The notes under the pieces are model-generated. The model was not told the DNA's origin. It did no database searches and saw only the letters and a list, made by a program, of their open reading frames with translations. DNA of 64,000 bases from Candidatus Atribacteria bacterium ADurb.Bin276 (GTDB lineage Bacteria; Atribacterota; Atribacteria; Atribacterales; Atribacteraceae): assembly GCA_002069605.1 (NCBI GenBank), contig MWBQ01000025.1, positions 1 to 64,000 on the forward strand, given 5' to 3'. This document shows, piece after piece, positions 24,731 to 35,004 of this stretch. The translations under genes were made by a program, and so were the position numbers. The stretch's first letter is position 1. The number at the start of each line of letters is the position of its first letter.

Positions 24731-26398
24731 TTGAAAATGAAGGGTGCTCAAATTTTAATCGAACTCTTGAAAAAAGAGGGAGTTACTACCGTATTTGGCT
24801 ATCCTGGAGGTCAAGTAATTGATATCTATGATGCCCTTTATGAATTTTCTGATATAAAACATATCTTAGTGCGTCATGAACAAGGAGCGGTTCATGCTGC
24901 CGATGGCTATGCCCGGACCACTGGTAAAGTAGGTGTTTGCATGGCAACTTCTGGACCAGGAGCTACTAATCTGGTCACAGGCTTAGCCAATGCCTATATG
25001 GACTCGATTCCTATCGTTGCCATTACCGGACAGGTGCCTACCCGTCTTATTGGAAAAGATGCTTTTCAGGAAGCTGATACAACTGGCATTACCATGCCGA
25101 TCACCAAGCATAACTTTTTAATAAAAAGTATCCACGATCTCCCATTGATTATTAGGGAGGCTTTTTTAATTGCTTCTACCGGTCGTCCTGGACCAGTCCT
25201 AATCGATATTCCAAAAGACGTTCAGATTGCCGAGATTGATTTTAACTATCCAGAAAAATTAGAAATCCCCGGTTATAAACCTACATATCGTGGTCACTTT
25301 AACCAGATCAACATGACCGCTCAGGCCATAAAGGAGGCAACAAGGCCTCTCTTTTATGTCGGTGGTGGTGTTATTGCTTCTGGGGCATCAGATATTCTTC
25401 TTGAGGTTGTTGAAAAAACCGACATTCCTGTTACCTATACCCTTATGGCAAAAGGAGCCATTCCCGAGGATCATCGACTTTCATTAGGATGGCTTGGAAT
25501 GCATGGTTCTTACCATGCCAATAAGGCTATTATGAATTGCGATCTTTTAATTGCCGTTGGTGCCCGCTTTGATGATCGAGTTACCGGAAATACCACCACC
25601 TTTGCCAATCGGGCTAAGATCGTTCATATTGATATTGATCCTGCTGAAATTGGTAAAAATGTCAAGATTAATATACCCATTGTTGGAGATGCCCGAAATG
25701 TTTTAAATGAGCTCAATAAAAGAACCGAACCCAAAAAACATGATGAGTGGTTAGAAACCATTGAAAAATGGAAAAAAGAGTATACACCAAAACCACCCGC
25801 CAACAATGAACTGGTAGCCCAGACCATCATCGAATCGGTTTATCAAGCTACCCAGGGTGATGCCATTTTGGTTACCGATGTTGGCCAACATCAAATGTGG
25901 GCAGCAAAACATTTTCTCTGTCATCGACCTCGCAGATGGGCCAGCTCGGGTGGTCTTGGAACTATGGGATTTGGTCTTCCAGCAGCAATTGGTGCTCAAA
26001 TCGGCAATCCTGATCAGACGGTTATTCTATTTAGTGGTGACGGAAGTATCATGATGAAAATTCAAGAACTGGTTACCGCGGTCAATAACTGTCTTCCTCT
26101 TAAAATTTTCGTTTTGAACAATAATTATCTTGGCATGGTAAGACAGTGGCAGGAATGCTTTTTTGATTGTCGATATTCATCAACTCATATTATCAATCCT
26201 GACCTTGCCAACCTGGCTCAAGCTTTTGGTGCTGAAGGCATCCCGGTTCAAAATCAAGAGGAACTCGACAGAGCCGTACCAAGAGTTCTGGAAGTTAAAG
26301 ATCATCCGGTTCTTGTTGATTGTCGTATCAGTAAAGAAACGAATGTGTATCCTTTTGTGCCTCCGGGAAAATCATTAGATGAAATGATTTTAGAATAA
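24731..26398 (+). CDS. ilvB: Acetolactate synthase, catalytic (large) subunit
   Basis: About 555 aa ThDP enzyme joining pyruvate with pyruvate or 2-ketobutyrate. The N-terminal Pyr domain has FGYPGGQVIDIYDAL, the catalytic Glu in LVRHEQGAVHAADGYAR, and GKDAFQEADTTGIT; the central domain VGGGVIASGA binds FAD; the C-terminal PP domain has the ThDP motif from GDGSIMM to NNNYLGMVRQWQ. The likely start is TTG 24731, eight bases after GAGG; the GTG at 24722 overlaps that site. Next to ilvN, its regulatory partner. Confidence 0.95.
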   Translation: MKMKGAQILIELLKKEGVTTVFGYPGGQVIDIYDALYEFSDIKHILVRHEQGAVHAADGYARTTGKVGVCMATSGPGATNLVTGLANAYMDSIPIVAITGQVPTRLIGKDAFQEADTTGITMPITKHNFLIKSIHDLPLIIREAFLIASTGRPGPVLIDIPKDVQIAEIDFNYPEKLEIPGYKPTYRGHFNQINMTAQAIKEATRPLFYVGGGVIASGASDILLEVVEKTDIPVTYTLMAKGAIPEDHRLSLGWLGMHGSYHANKAIMNCDLLIAVGARFDDRVTGNTTTFANRAKIVHIDIDPAEIGKNVKINIPIVGDARNVLNELNKRTEPKKHDEWLETIEKWKKEYTPKPPANNELVAQTIIESVYQATQGDAILVTDVGQHQMWAAKHFLCHRPRRWASSGGLGTMGFGLPAAIGAQIGNPDQTVILFSGDGSIMMKIQELVTAVNNCLPLKIFVLNNNYLGMVRQWQECFFDCRYSSTHIINPDLANLAQAFGAEGIPVQNQEELDRAVPRVLEVKDHPVLVDCRISKETNVYPFVPPGKSLDEMILE

Positions 26399-26418
26399 TT
26401 TTGATAAGGAGATGTGCC

Positions 26419-26904
26419 ATGCAACATATAATATCGGTTCTGGTGGAAAATAAACCACGGGTTCTGGCACGAGTGGCGTCCCTTTTCGCCAGGCGGGGAT
26501 ACAATATCGAAAGTCTTGCCGTCGGTCATACCCAGGACCCTGATGTTTCACGAATCACCTTAGTGGTACGTGGTGATGAAGACATTCTTGAACAAATCAC
26601 CAAACAGCTCTACAAATTAATAGAAGTAATCAAGGTTGGTGATTTTACTGAGATTAGTTATGTTGATCGTGAACTTTCGCTGATTAAAGTGAATGCTCCT
26701 TCCAATCTTCGCGGAGAAATTGTGCAAACCGCTGAAATTTTTCGTGCGAGAATCGTTGATGTTAGCGAAAAAAGCCTTCTCATTGAAGTCACTGGAACAT
26801 CAGATAAAATAGACGCCCTTAAACAACTCATGAAAAAATACGGAATCATCGAAATGACTCGAACCGGTAAGATTGCCTTAGCTCGGGGGGGTCAATCCTT
26901 ATAA
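26419..26904 (+). CDS. ilvN: Acetolactate synthase, regulatory (small) subunit
   Basis: A 161 aa protein with an N-terminal ACT domain (HIISVLVENKPRVLARVASL, then RRGYNIESLAVG) and the ALS small-subunit C-terminal domain (RTGKIALARG). It gives valine feedback control to IlvB. ATG 26419 has AAGGAG seven bases upstream. Its length matches IlvH-type subunits. Confidence 0.94.
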   Translation: MQHIISVLVENKPRVLARVASLFARRGYNIESLAVGHTQDPDVSRITLVVRGDEDILEQITKQLYKLIEVIKVGDFTEISYVDRELSLIKVNAPSNLRGEIVQTAEIFRARIVDVSEKSLLIEVTGTSDKIDALKQLMKKYGIIEMTRTGKIALARGGQSL

Positions 26905-26959
26905 TTCTCTAAAAATCTTATAAAATTTAATCAATTTATACTTTAGGGAGGTTCACATT

Positions 26960-27952
26960 ATGGCTCGAATTTTTTATGATCAAGACGCTCAATTGGAATT
27001 GTTACAAGGAAAAAAAGTATCAATTATCGGATTTGGAAGCCAAGGAAGCGCACAAGGTCAAAATCTTAGAGATAGTGGAATCGAGGTCATCATTGCTGAG
27101 TTACCGGGTACTCCCGGTTATGAAAAAGCGAAAAAGGTTGGATTTTCTCCAGTTTCTGCCGAAGAAGCAACTCAAAAAGGAGATATTATACAGATGTTGG
27201 TACCAGATCAATTTCAACCGATGGTATATCAACAGTCGATAGCAAAAAATCTCTCATCCGGGAAAGCCTTGATGTTCTCACATGGTTTTAACATTCATTT
27301 CCACCAAATCGTTCCACCGCCTTCGGTCGATGTTATCATGGTAGCGCCCAAGGGTCCAGGCGATTTGGTAAGAAGAATGTATCAAGAAGGTAAAGGGGTT
27401 CCTTCTTTGATTGCCGTTTACCAAAATGCTTCAGGTAAAGCCAAAGAACTCGCCTTGGCTTATGCTCGTGGAATCGGAGCTACCCGAGCAGGGGTTTTAG
27501 AAACCACCTTCGAAGAAGAAACTGAAACCGATCTCTTTGGTGAACAAGCGGTTTTATGCGGAGGTTTAACCGCATTAATCAAAGCTGGCTTTGAAACCCT
27601 TTTGGAAGCTGGATATCAACCCGAAGTCGCTTACTTTGAGTGTCTTCATGAGATGAAGTTAATTGTTGATTTAGTGTATGAGGGAGGCCTAAGTTTAATG
27701 CGTCAGGTCGTGAGTGACACCGCCGAATTTGGTGATTTGACCCGTGGCCCAAGAGTCATTAATCAAGAAACCAAAATAGAAATGAAAAAGATTTTAACTG
27801 AAATACAAAACGGGAGTTTTGCTCGGGAATGGATCTTAGAAAACCAGGCTAACCGACCAACCTATCACGCTTTAAGAGAAAAAGACTTTCAGCACACTAT
27901 TGAAAAAGTGGGAAAACAGCTGCGTGATATGATGCCCTGGTTAAAAAAATAA
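26960..27952 (+). CDS. ilvC: Ketol-acid reductoisomerase, class I
   Basis: A 330 aa enzyme that isomerises and reduces acetolactate with NAD(P)H and Mg. The Rossmann motif [17 protein letters not shown] is at residues 21-37; the C-terminal knotted domain has [15 protein letters not shown] and the metal-binding Glu residues in [14 protein letters not shown]. The length is that of the short class I form. AGGGAGG precedes the ATG. Co-operonic with ilvBN and leuA (16 bp gap). Confidence 0.96.
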   Translation: MARIFYDQDAQLELLQGKKVSIIGFGSQGSAQGQNLRDSGIEVIIAELPGTPGYEKAKKVGFSPVSAEEATQKGDIIQMLVPDQFQPMVYQQSIAKNLSSGKALMFSHGFNIHFHQIVPPPSVDVIMVAPKGPGDLVRRMYQEGKGVPSLIAVYQNASGKAKELALAYARGIGATRAGVLETTFEEETETDLFGEQAVLCGGLTALIKAGFETLLEAGYQPEVAYFECLHEMKLIVDLVYEGGLSLMRQVVSDTAEFGDLTRGPRVINQETKIEMKKILTEIQNGSFAREWILENQANRPTYHALREKDFQHTIEKVGKQLRDMMPWLKK

Positions 27953-27968
27953 CAGGGAGGGAAACAGC

Positions 27969-29501
27969 GTGAAAAAAGTTCGAATACTTGACACCACGCT
28001 AAGAGATGGGGAACAATCCCCAGGAGTATCATTAAACGTTCAAGAAAAATTAGAAATTGCCAGACAATTAGCCCGTCTCAATGTTGATGTTATTGAGGCG
28101 GGTTTTGCCGTTGCTTCTTCTGGTGACGCACTGGCAGTTAAAAGCATAGCCCAAGAAGTAAAAGGACCAATCATTAGTTCTTTAGCTCGTTCCAAAGAAA
28201 AGGACATCGATATTGCTTGGGAATCAGTGCGTTTTTCTGAGCGACCTGCCATTCATACTTTTATTGCAACTTCCGATATCCACCTCAAATATAAGCTTCG
28301 AATGAGTCGCGAGCAAGCTCTGGAGCAAGCAGTTTGGGCAGTTAAACGTGCTCGAAATTATGTGGGCGAAGTTGAGTTTTCAGCTGAAGATGCAACTCGT
28401 TCTGACTGGGATTATCTTTGCCAAGTATACTCGGCAGTAATAAAAGCCGGAGCAATGGTTTTAAACGTACCCGATACGGTTGGGTATACTACTCCTGAAG
28501 AGATGAAAGCTTTAATTCAGCATCTTTATAAACACACTGATGGGATAGAAAAGGTAATAGTGAGCGTTCACTGCCATAATGATCTGGGTTTAGCGGTTTC
28601 AAATTCTCTTTCGGCTATGTTGGGTGGTGCCGGTCAAATTGAATGTACCATCAACGGAATTGGAGAACGAGCAGGAAATGCTTCTTTGGAAGAAATTGTT
28701 ATGGGTTTACATGTTCGTAAGGATTTCTATCAAACTGAGACCGGAATTAATTATTCTGAAATTTATCGAACCAGTCGCTTGATCAGCCAACTTACTGGCA
28801 TGCTAGTCCAACCCAATAAAGCAGTAGTTGGTCAAAATGCCTTTGCCCATGAATCAGGTATCCATCAAGATGGAGTATTGAAAGAAAAAAGTACTTATGA
28901 AATCATGGATGCTAAATTAATCGGGCGCGAGGAAAAAGTCTTGGTGCTGGGAAAACATTCTGGCCGGCACGCTTTTAACAATAAGCTAGAGGAACTCGGA
29001 TATCATCTTTCCGAAGAAGAACTCAATCAAGCTTTCGAGCGCTTTAAGGCTTTAGCTGATCAGAAAAAGCAGATTGCCGAAGCAGATCTTCAATTTATTG
29101 CTGCTGATGAGGCCACTCGAACCGAAGAAGTTTACCGCTTGGATTTTGTTCATGTTTGCTGTGGTAATAACATCTTACCAACCGCAACGGTAAGGCTCGT
29201 CCACGAAAATGGCTCAACCTTACAGGGAGTAGCTACTGGTGTTGGTCCAGTTGATGCTGCCTATAAAGCAATTGGTCAGATGGTTGGACTTTCTTCAAAT
29301 TTAGTGAACTTTACCCTCCAGTCGATATCGGGAGGAACCGAAGCATTAGGAGAAGTTGTGGTTCGAATTTTCACTGACGATACCGTCTATGTTGGGAGAG
29401 GCTCTCATCAGGATGTTGTAGTTGCCAGTGTCATTGCTTATCTGTCGGCTATAAACAAAATGACTCAACAGAAAAAACTGAATCCTCAGACCCACTTATA
29501 A
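27969..29501 (+). CDS. leuA: 2-isopropylmalate synthase
   Basis: A 510 aa protein committing 2-ketoisovalerate to leucine. The HMGL-like TIM barrel begins [16 protein letters not shown] with metal ligands; [19 protein letters not shown] holds the HxH metal site and [21 protein letters not shown] the signature. A linker and LeuA dimer regulatory domain (about residues 375-500) follow, the site of leucine feedback inhibition. GTG start at 27969 after AGGGAGG. Homocitrate or citramalate synthase is less likely given the leuCD neighbours. Confidence 0.94.
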   Translation: MKKVRILDTTLRDGEQSPGVSLNVQEKLEIARQLARLNVDVIEAGFAVASSGDALAVKSIAQEVKGPIISSLARSKEKDIDIAWESVRFSERPAIHTFIATSDIHLKYKLRMSREQALEQAVWAVKRARNYVGEVEFSAEDATRSDWDYLCQVYSAVIKAGAMVLNVPDTVGYTTPEEMKALIQHLYKHTDGIEKVIVSVHCHNDLGLAVSNSLSAMLGGAGQIECTINGIGERAGNASLEEIVMGLHVRKDFYQTETGINYSEIYRTSRLISQLTGMLVQPNKAVVGQNAFAHESGIHQDGVLKEKSTYEIMDAKLIGREEKVLVLGKHSGRHAFNNKLEELGYHLSEEELNQAFERFKALADQKKQIAEADLQFIAADEATRTEEVYRLDFVHVCCGNNILPTATVRLVHENGSTLQGVATGVGPVDAAYKAIGQMVGLSSNLVNFTLQSISGGTEALGEVVVRIFTDDTVYVGRGSHQDVVVASVIAYLSAINKMTQQKKLNPQTHL

Positions 29502-29537
29502 ATCCAACAGGAACCATAAATATTTTTTGAATTTCTT

Positions 29538-29572
29538 AGGACGGTGAATCTTTTAAAAAGATTCACCGTCCT
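29538..29572. terminator. Strong hairpin between leuA and leuC
   Basis: A perfect 16 bp stem (29538-29553 with 29557-29572, core GACGGTGAATC) and a 3-base loop, followed by TTGATAATAATTTTT rather than a compact T-run. It may be a partial terminator or an RNA processing/stability element inside the operon. Confidence 0.6.
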
Positions 29573-29604
29573 TGATAATAATTTTTATAACAGGAGCGTT
29601 ACCC

Positions 29605-30870
29605 ATGGGAATGACAATTACCGAAAAGATAATTGCTGCTCATAGCGGCAAAGAAAAGGTATCGGCGGGTGAGTTAGTACAGGTTTCTATAGATCTTGCT
29701 CTTGCTAACGATATCACCGCTCCACTGAGCATAAAGGAACTATATAAATATCGTATTGATTCAGTATTTAATCCGGACAAGGTTGTATTGGTTGCCGATC
29801 ATAATACTCCTGCCAAAGATATTGCTTCCGCCCAAAATTTAAAATTAATGAGAGAGTTTGCTCAAAAAAATCAGATTAAAAACTTCTTCGAAGGAGGTTC
29901 GGTAGGCATTGAACATGTTCTCCTCCCAGAAAAAGGATTAGTCTTGCCAGGAGACCTGGTTATTGGAGCCGACTCGCATACTTGTACCTATGGAGCATTG
30001 GGAGCTTTTTCCACTGGGATGGGGAGTACTGATATTGCAGCTGCTTGGGCTTTAGGAGAAACCTGGCTTAAAGTCCCGGAATCAATTAAATTTATCTATA
30101 GTGGCCAACCCGGACAGTTTGTTACCGGAAAGGATTTTATCCTTTTTATCATTGGTGAAATAGGAGTCGAAGGAGCTCGTTACTGCAGCATGGAATTTAC
30201 TGGATCAGGAATCTCCACTCTGTCGATGGATGGACGGTTCACTATGGCTAATATGGCAGTGGAAGCTGGAGCAAAAAATGGCATCATGGAAGCTGATGCC
30301 ATCACTTTATCCATGCTGTCTAATATTTCTCTATCGAGGAAACCAAGGATATATCATTCAGATTCAGACGCGGAATGGAAAGATGTTATCGAGGTAAACG
30401 TTGCTTCAATTGAACCTCAAGTAGCCCTTCCTCATCTTCCCGAGAATACCAAATCGGTTTTTTCATTGCCACACATTGCTATTAATCAATCAGTTATTGG
30501 TTCATGTACCAATGGCCGAATTGAAGACTTAAGGCAGGCTGCTGAAGTTTTGAAAAATCGCCAAGTCCATCCTGGAGTTAGGCTCTATATTTTCCCTGGA
30601 ACTCCTTCCATTCTTTTACAAGCAGAAAGGGAGGGTTTGGTAAAAATCTTTTTTGAATCGGGTGCGGTTCTTTGTCCTCCTTCCTGTGGTCCCTGCCTTG
30701 GTGGGCATTTAGGTGTATTAGCTGAGGGAGAACGTTGCATCTCAACCACTAATCGTAATTTCGTTGGGAGAATGGGACACACCAAGAGCGAAGTATACTT
30801 AGCAAATCCCTATATTGCTGCCAGCTCAGCCATCGCTGGCTATATCACCAATCCCGACCAGCTTTCATGA
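29605..30870 (+). CDS. leuC: 3-isopropylmalate dehydratase large subunit (archaeal-type LeuC/HacA)
   Basis: About 421 aa, an aconitase-superfamily [4Fe-4S] enzyme subunit that isomerises isopropylmalate together with LeuD. Cluster cysteines are in VIGSCTNGRIEDL and CPPSCGPCLGGHLG; GADSHTCTYGALGAF and AFSTGMGSTDIA mark the active site. It is clearly shorter than the E. coli-type (466 aa) and fits the archaeal/Thermotoga type, which can also be homoaconitase-like. The ATG at 29605 follows CAGGAG; upstream in-frame codons overlap the hairpin. Confidence 0.92.
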   Translation: MGMTITEKIIAAHSGKEKVSAGELVQVSIDLALANDITAPLSIKELYKYRIDSVFNPDKVVLVADHNTPAKDIASAQNLKLMREFAQKNQIKNFFEGGSVGIEHVLLPEKGLVLPGDLVIGADSHTCTYGALGAFSTGMGSTDIAAAWALGETWLKVPESIKFIYSGQPGQFVTGKDFILFIIGEIGVEGARYCSMEFTGSGISTLSMDGRFTMANMAVEAGAKNGIMEADAITLSMLSNISLSRKPRIYHSDSDAEWKDVIEVNVASIEPQVALPHLPENTKSVFSLPHIAINQSVIGSCTNGRIEDLRQAAEVLKNRQVHPGVRLYIFPGTPSILLQAEREGLVKIFFESGAVLCPPSCGPCLGGHLGVLAEGERCISTTNRNFVGRMGHTKSEVYLANPYIAASSAIAGYITNPDQLS

Positions 30871-30977
30871 TTATTGAATTAGATAAAAAGAATTTTTCAA
30901 ATAACTAAAAAGAGTATTTAATCACCTGAAATCAGGCAGTTCTTTAAAACTTACATTTCTATGTTGGAGTTGATTTT

Positions 30978-31472
30978 ATGATTATAAAAGGAAAGGTTAT
31001 CCAATACGGTGATAATGTTGACACTGATGTTATTATCCCAGCTCGGTACCTAACTGCAACTGATCCTTTAGAGTTGGCAAAGCATTGTATGGAAGACTTA
31101 GATCCGGATTTTCAAAAGAAACTGGATAACAACTCAATAATCGTCGCAGGGAAAAACTTTGGTTGTGGTTCTTCCCGCGAGCATGCTCCTCTAGCCATTA
31201 AGGGATCGGGAATAAAGGCAATTATTGCTTCTTCTTTTGCAAGAATTTTTTATCGAAACGCAATCAACATTGGGCTTCCCATATTAGAACTGGAAGAAGC
31301 TAAAATACGCTTACTCTCAGAGGATGAGATCGATATTGATATTCAAAGGGGGACTATTACCAACTTAACTCAAAATAAAATCTACCAAGCCCAACCCTTC
31401 CCTCCTTTTATTCAAGAGATTATTGCTCGTGGAGGCTTGATGAATCTTGTCAAAGAAAGAATGTCCACTTGA
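30978..31472 (+). CDS. leuD: 3-isopropylmalate dehydratase small subunit (archaeal-type LeuD)
   Basis: A 164 aa swivelling domain partner of Leu[16 protein letters not shown] at the N-terminus and [21 protein letters not shown] in the middle are the family signatures; the short length again marks the archaeal/HacB type. GGAG lies eight bases before the ATG. Last gene of the T-box operon, 107 bp after leuC. Confidence 0.94.
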   Translation: MIIKGKVIQYGDNVDTDVIIPARYLTATDPLELAKHCMEDLDPDFQKKLDNNSIIVAGKNFGCGSSREHAPLAIKGSGIKAIIASSFARIFYRNAINIGLPILELEEAKIRLLSEDEIDIDIQRGTITNLTQNKIYQAQPFPPFIQEIIARGGLMNLVKERMST

Positions 31473-31474
31473 TA

Positions 31475-31510
31475 ATTAGACAGGGAGATTAATAATTCTC
31501 CCTGTCTAAT
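31475..31510. terminator. Terminator-like hairpin after leuD
   Basis: A 14 bp perfect stem, 31475-31488 with 31497-31510 (core AGACAGGGAGA), loop of eight. The plus strand continues AAAAAATGTTTTT and the minus strand lacks an immediate T-run, so it is an imperfect terminator; it sits between converging leuD and a LacI gene. Confidence 0.65.
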
Positions 31511-31536
31511 AAAAAATGTTTTTATAATCAAATCTT

Positions 31537-32562
31537 TTATATTTTAATTCCACAAGATTCCCGAATAATTAATTCAGAAGTAATTGTTCGACCGGAATTG
31601 CCATTTTCTCGTCCTTCAATTATTTTAACCAAAAGCATAACTGCTTGTTCTCCTAAGTCTTTGGCTTTCCAGTCTATTCCAGAAAGAGATGGCTCAACAA
31701 AATTCGAAGCCTGATTTTCCAGCATACTCATTATTGATAAATCACCTGGGATACTTCTGCCAAGTTTTTTTGCAGCCCTAATTACCCCTTCGGCTAAAAT
31801 TTGGCTTTCTGTAAAAAAAGCTGTAATATCCGAGCTTTTTTTTAAGAAGTTTTTTACTACTGACTCGGTTCGATATTGATCTGGTTCCAGATGTAATATA
31901 GTCATATCTCTTTTAGTGATCTTCTCTTTATCTAAGGCTCTTTCAAAACCTCTTTGAGCTTGAAGGGTTATAATCCTTTTATCCTCTAATCCTAAAAAAG
32001 CTATATGCTGATGGCCATCATTTATAAGTTTACGAACTGCTTTTTCCACCATGGCAGTCACATCTATAGAAACCCAACTTACTCCTCGAGTATCTTGAAT
32101 TTCTGGCTTTCCTATCGTTACAAATGGTTTAATGCCTTGGGTAAAACGCTTTAAACGACTATCTCTTTTAAGTAGTTCTAAAATAAGATATCCATCTCCC
32201 AAATCGGTGTTGAGCATTTCATCATATATCGTGGTTGGATGAAAATCCTGTCCCGAAGTAGCAATTATTATCTGATAATTTAATTGTTGAGCAGCAAAAG
32301 CAATTCCTTCAAGTATTTCTTGGTATAAGGGAAAACCTAAAAATCGGCGCAAGGAATGGGGGTAAAGAACATTGATAATATTCAATTTTGAAAAAGTACG
32401 TCCCTTCTTTGTCCGATGAAACTGATATCCTAATTCATCTATGACTTGTTCTACTCGTACTTTTGTTTGGGCACTCACTCTTTCATCCCTATTATTTAAA
32501 ACATTTGATACGGTGCTTTTTGATACACCGGCTCTTTGGGCTATTTCATCTAATGTAGTCAT
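31537..32562 (-). CDS. LacI/GalR family transcriptional regulator
   Basis: About 341 aa. Helix-turn-helix TTLDEIAQRAGVSKSTVSNV, then LNNRDERVS and a sensor domain with EILEGIAFAAQQLN, GDGYLILELL, HQHIAFLGLED and DLSIMSMLEN. The ATG at 32562 is nine bases after GGGAG and starts right at the conserved N-terminus; an open frame extends upstream but without family similarity. It is not clearly linked to a sugar operon: its neighbours are leuD (converging) and a methyltransferase gene on the same strand, so its regulon is probably elsewhere. Confidence 0.9.
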   Translation of the reverse strand: MTTLDEIAQRAGVSKSTVSNVLNNRDERVSAQTKVRVEQVIDELGYQFHRTKKGRTFSKLNIINVLYPHSLRRFLGFPLYQEILEGIAFAAQQLNYQIIIATSGQDFHPTTIYDEMLNTDLGDGYLILELLKRDSRLKRFTQGIKPFVTIGKPEIQDTRGVSWVSIDVTAMVEKAVRKLINDGHQHIAFLGLEDKRIITLQAQRGFERALDKEKITKRDMTILHLEPDQYRTESVVKNFLKKSSDITAFFTESQILAEGVIRAAKKLGRSIPGDLSIMSMLENQASNFVEPSLSGIDWKAKDLGEQAVMLLVKIIEGRENGNSGRTITSELIIRESCGIKI

Positions 32563-32704
32563 TTTAAGTGTCTCCCAAATAATCAAAAGTTTAAGCCAAT
32601 GATTCCCAACCATATTTTCGAACTTAATGTTTTGATTTATTAATTGGGAAAGTTTAAAATATTCATCTAATATATGTTTTTCAAAAATCATCTACTTCTG
32701 AATG

Positions 32705-33274
32705 TCATTTTCGAGTGTACTTAAAAAGACGATATTCCTGGTCTACCAGGTCTGGGTTCCAGTCTTTTAATATCCATACATATGAAACAATTCTAGCTCC
32801 CGGTTTAAGTTCTTTTAGGAACTTATCTTTTAATAAATCATTTACGTTTTGAAACAGAAAGATGGTCACGACATCGGCATTTTGTAACGATACATCATGA
32901 ATATTTTTTAACTCGACCTTAACCCGGTGATGTAAACCCAGAAAAAAAACTCGAACCCAAGACAAAGCAAAGAGCCAGGGATTAATTTCTATACCTACTG
33001 CTTTGGCACGGTAGTTTTGAGCGGCATAAATAAGAATTCTCCCATCTCCACAACCTAAATCATAAAGAGTTTCATCGGGTTTAAGTTTTGCCATTTCCAA
33101 CATACGTTTAACTCTTTTCATATCAGTTGGTTGCCAGGGAATTCCATTAAAAAATAGGGGGAAAATCCACCAGAAAAAAAGAAACAGTATTATTATTAGT
33201 ATTAAAATAAAAAATAAACTCATGAACCACTCTCTCCAAATGAATTGCAGAATAACTCTTGCTCGTTCTTTCAT
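32705..33274 (-). CDS. Membrane-anchored class I SAM-dependent methyltransferase-like protein
   Basis: A 189 aa protein. A strongly hydrophobic helix occupies residues about 17-45, followed by PTDMKRVKRMLEMAKLKP and the SAM-binding motif I LYDLGCGDGRILIYAA (about 73-88), then GIEINPWL with the acidic motif II. The remaining strands (DVVTIFLFQNVND, PGARIVSYVW) fit the N-terminal part of a methyltransferase fold, but the domain is small. Similar short proteins occur widely with no known substrate. Weak AAGG ribosome site before ATG 33274. Confidence 0.75.
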   Translation of the reverse strand: MKERARVILQFIWREWFMSLFFILILIIILFLFFWWIFPLFFNGIPWQPTDMKRVKRMLEMAKLKPDETLYDLGCGDGRILIYAAQNYRAKAVGIEINPWLFALSWVRVFFLGLHHRVKVELKNIHDVSLQNADVVTIFLFQNVNDLLKDKFLKELKPGARIVSYVWILKDWNPDLVDQEYRLFKYTRK

Positions 33275-33919
<645 letters not shown>

Positions 33920-34013
33920 TGGCGGAGAGGGTGGGATTCGAACCCACGAGACGGGTTTAAGACCGCCTAATCGCTTAGCAGGCGACTGCCTTCAGCCACT
34001 CGGCCACCTCTCC
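33920..34013 (-). tRNA. tRNA-Ser (anticodon GCT)
   Basis: A 94-base class II tRNA on the minus strand. The acceptor arms GGAGAGG and CCTCTCC pair; the discriminator is G and the CCA end is encoded (33920-33922). The D arm contains GCCGAGTGGCTGAAGGC, the anticodon loop CTGCTAA gives GCT (reads AGC/AGU), a long variable arm follows, and the T loop is GGTTCGAATCC. Confidence 0.96.
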
Positions 34014-34117
34014 GAATTTTTAAAAATCGGCATTCTGCAGCTAAGAAGTATACCATCTTTCTTTTCTTAACTCAACTTTTTATTGCTAAAAATAACCATC
34101 TTCCTGTAAATAAAAAC

Positions 34118-34900
34118 CTAGGGATCTCTTCGGTGCTCTCCCCAGCTGTTCATTTTTGATCGAAGTTTGAGTATAGTCTGTGATAGAATTTGAGAAACTC
34201 TGGGTTCGCCTACTCCCAAAACTCGACCGATTTCTTTTAAAGTCAAGCCTTCATAATAATACAAAGAAATACAAAACTTTTCTCTGTCAGGCAACTCATC
34301 AATTTTCTTCCCTAAGAATTCCAGTAGTTCTCTATTTTCAAGAATATCTTGAGGATTAACATCAGCCCGTTCATCGGCAATATCATCACCTAACTCTCGC
34401 CCTTCTTCACCTTTTTCCTGGTCTAATGAAAAGAATATTCCAGTTCGATTTTGCTCAATAATCCAGCTTATATCTTGAACTGAAATACCCATCTCGTTGG
34501 ATATCTCTTCTAAGGTTGGTTCCTTCCCTTTTTCTGATTGAAGCTGGTACCAGGTTGCCATTACTTCTTTAAATTTTTTTCTTTGACCCCGAGTCATTGG
34601 GTCTAAACTACGAAGATAATCTAGTGCTGCTCCACGAATTCGAGACAAAGCATAGGTTTCAAACTTTAAACCTTTTTCAGGTTGATAACGTTCAAAAGCT
34701 TGCATAAGACCAATAATGCCATAACCTTCTAAATCATCTCTTTCGATGAATGAAGGAAGATTGTATATAAACCGTCCTAGGGCAATTTTAACCAAATAAA
34801 GATAATGATTAATAAGCCTTTCGCGATACTCAGCATCTCCGGTTTGTAAATATAATTTCCATAACTCTTCTACATTTTCTTCTTTTCTTATGGTAATCAT
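34118..34900 (-). CDS. FliA/WhiG-family RNA polymerase sigma factor
   Basis: A 260 aa group 3 sigma factor: region 2 (LVKIALGRFIYNLPS, then ERDDLEGYGIIGLMQAFERY and FETYALSRIRGAALDYLR), region 3 (KEPTLEEISNEMGISVQDI) and region 4 (LPDREKFCISLYYYEGLTL, then GVGEPRVSQILSQTILKLR). The RGAALDYLRSLDP segment is typical of FliA/WhiG rather than SigB/SigF. No flagellar, chemotaxis or sporulation genes are in the window, so the regulon may be elsewhere or non-motility. Start ATG 34900 with AGGAGAG ten bases upstream. Confidence 0.88.
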   Translation of the reverse strand: MITIRKEENVEELWKLYLQTGDAEYRERLINHYLYLVKIALGRFIYNLPSFIERDDLEGYGIIGLMQAFERYQPEKGLKFETYALSRIRGAALDYLRSLDPMTRGQRKKFKEVMATWYQLQSEKGKEPTLEEISNEMGISVQDISWIIEQNRTGIFFSLDQEKGEEGRELGDDIADERADVNPQDILENRELLEFLGKKIDELPDREKFCISLYYYEGLTLKEIGRVLGVGEPRVSQILSQTILKLRSKMNSWGEHRRDP

Positions 34901-35004
34901 TCCCCCAATGCTCTCCTTTATGCATAACCAGATGATTTTAATTCAATCCCGGTTGCCCTTACTTGGGAATTTATCCATAATAATTTTATACAAAAGAGAA
35001 TTCT

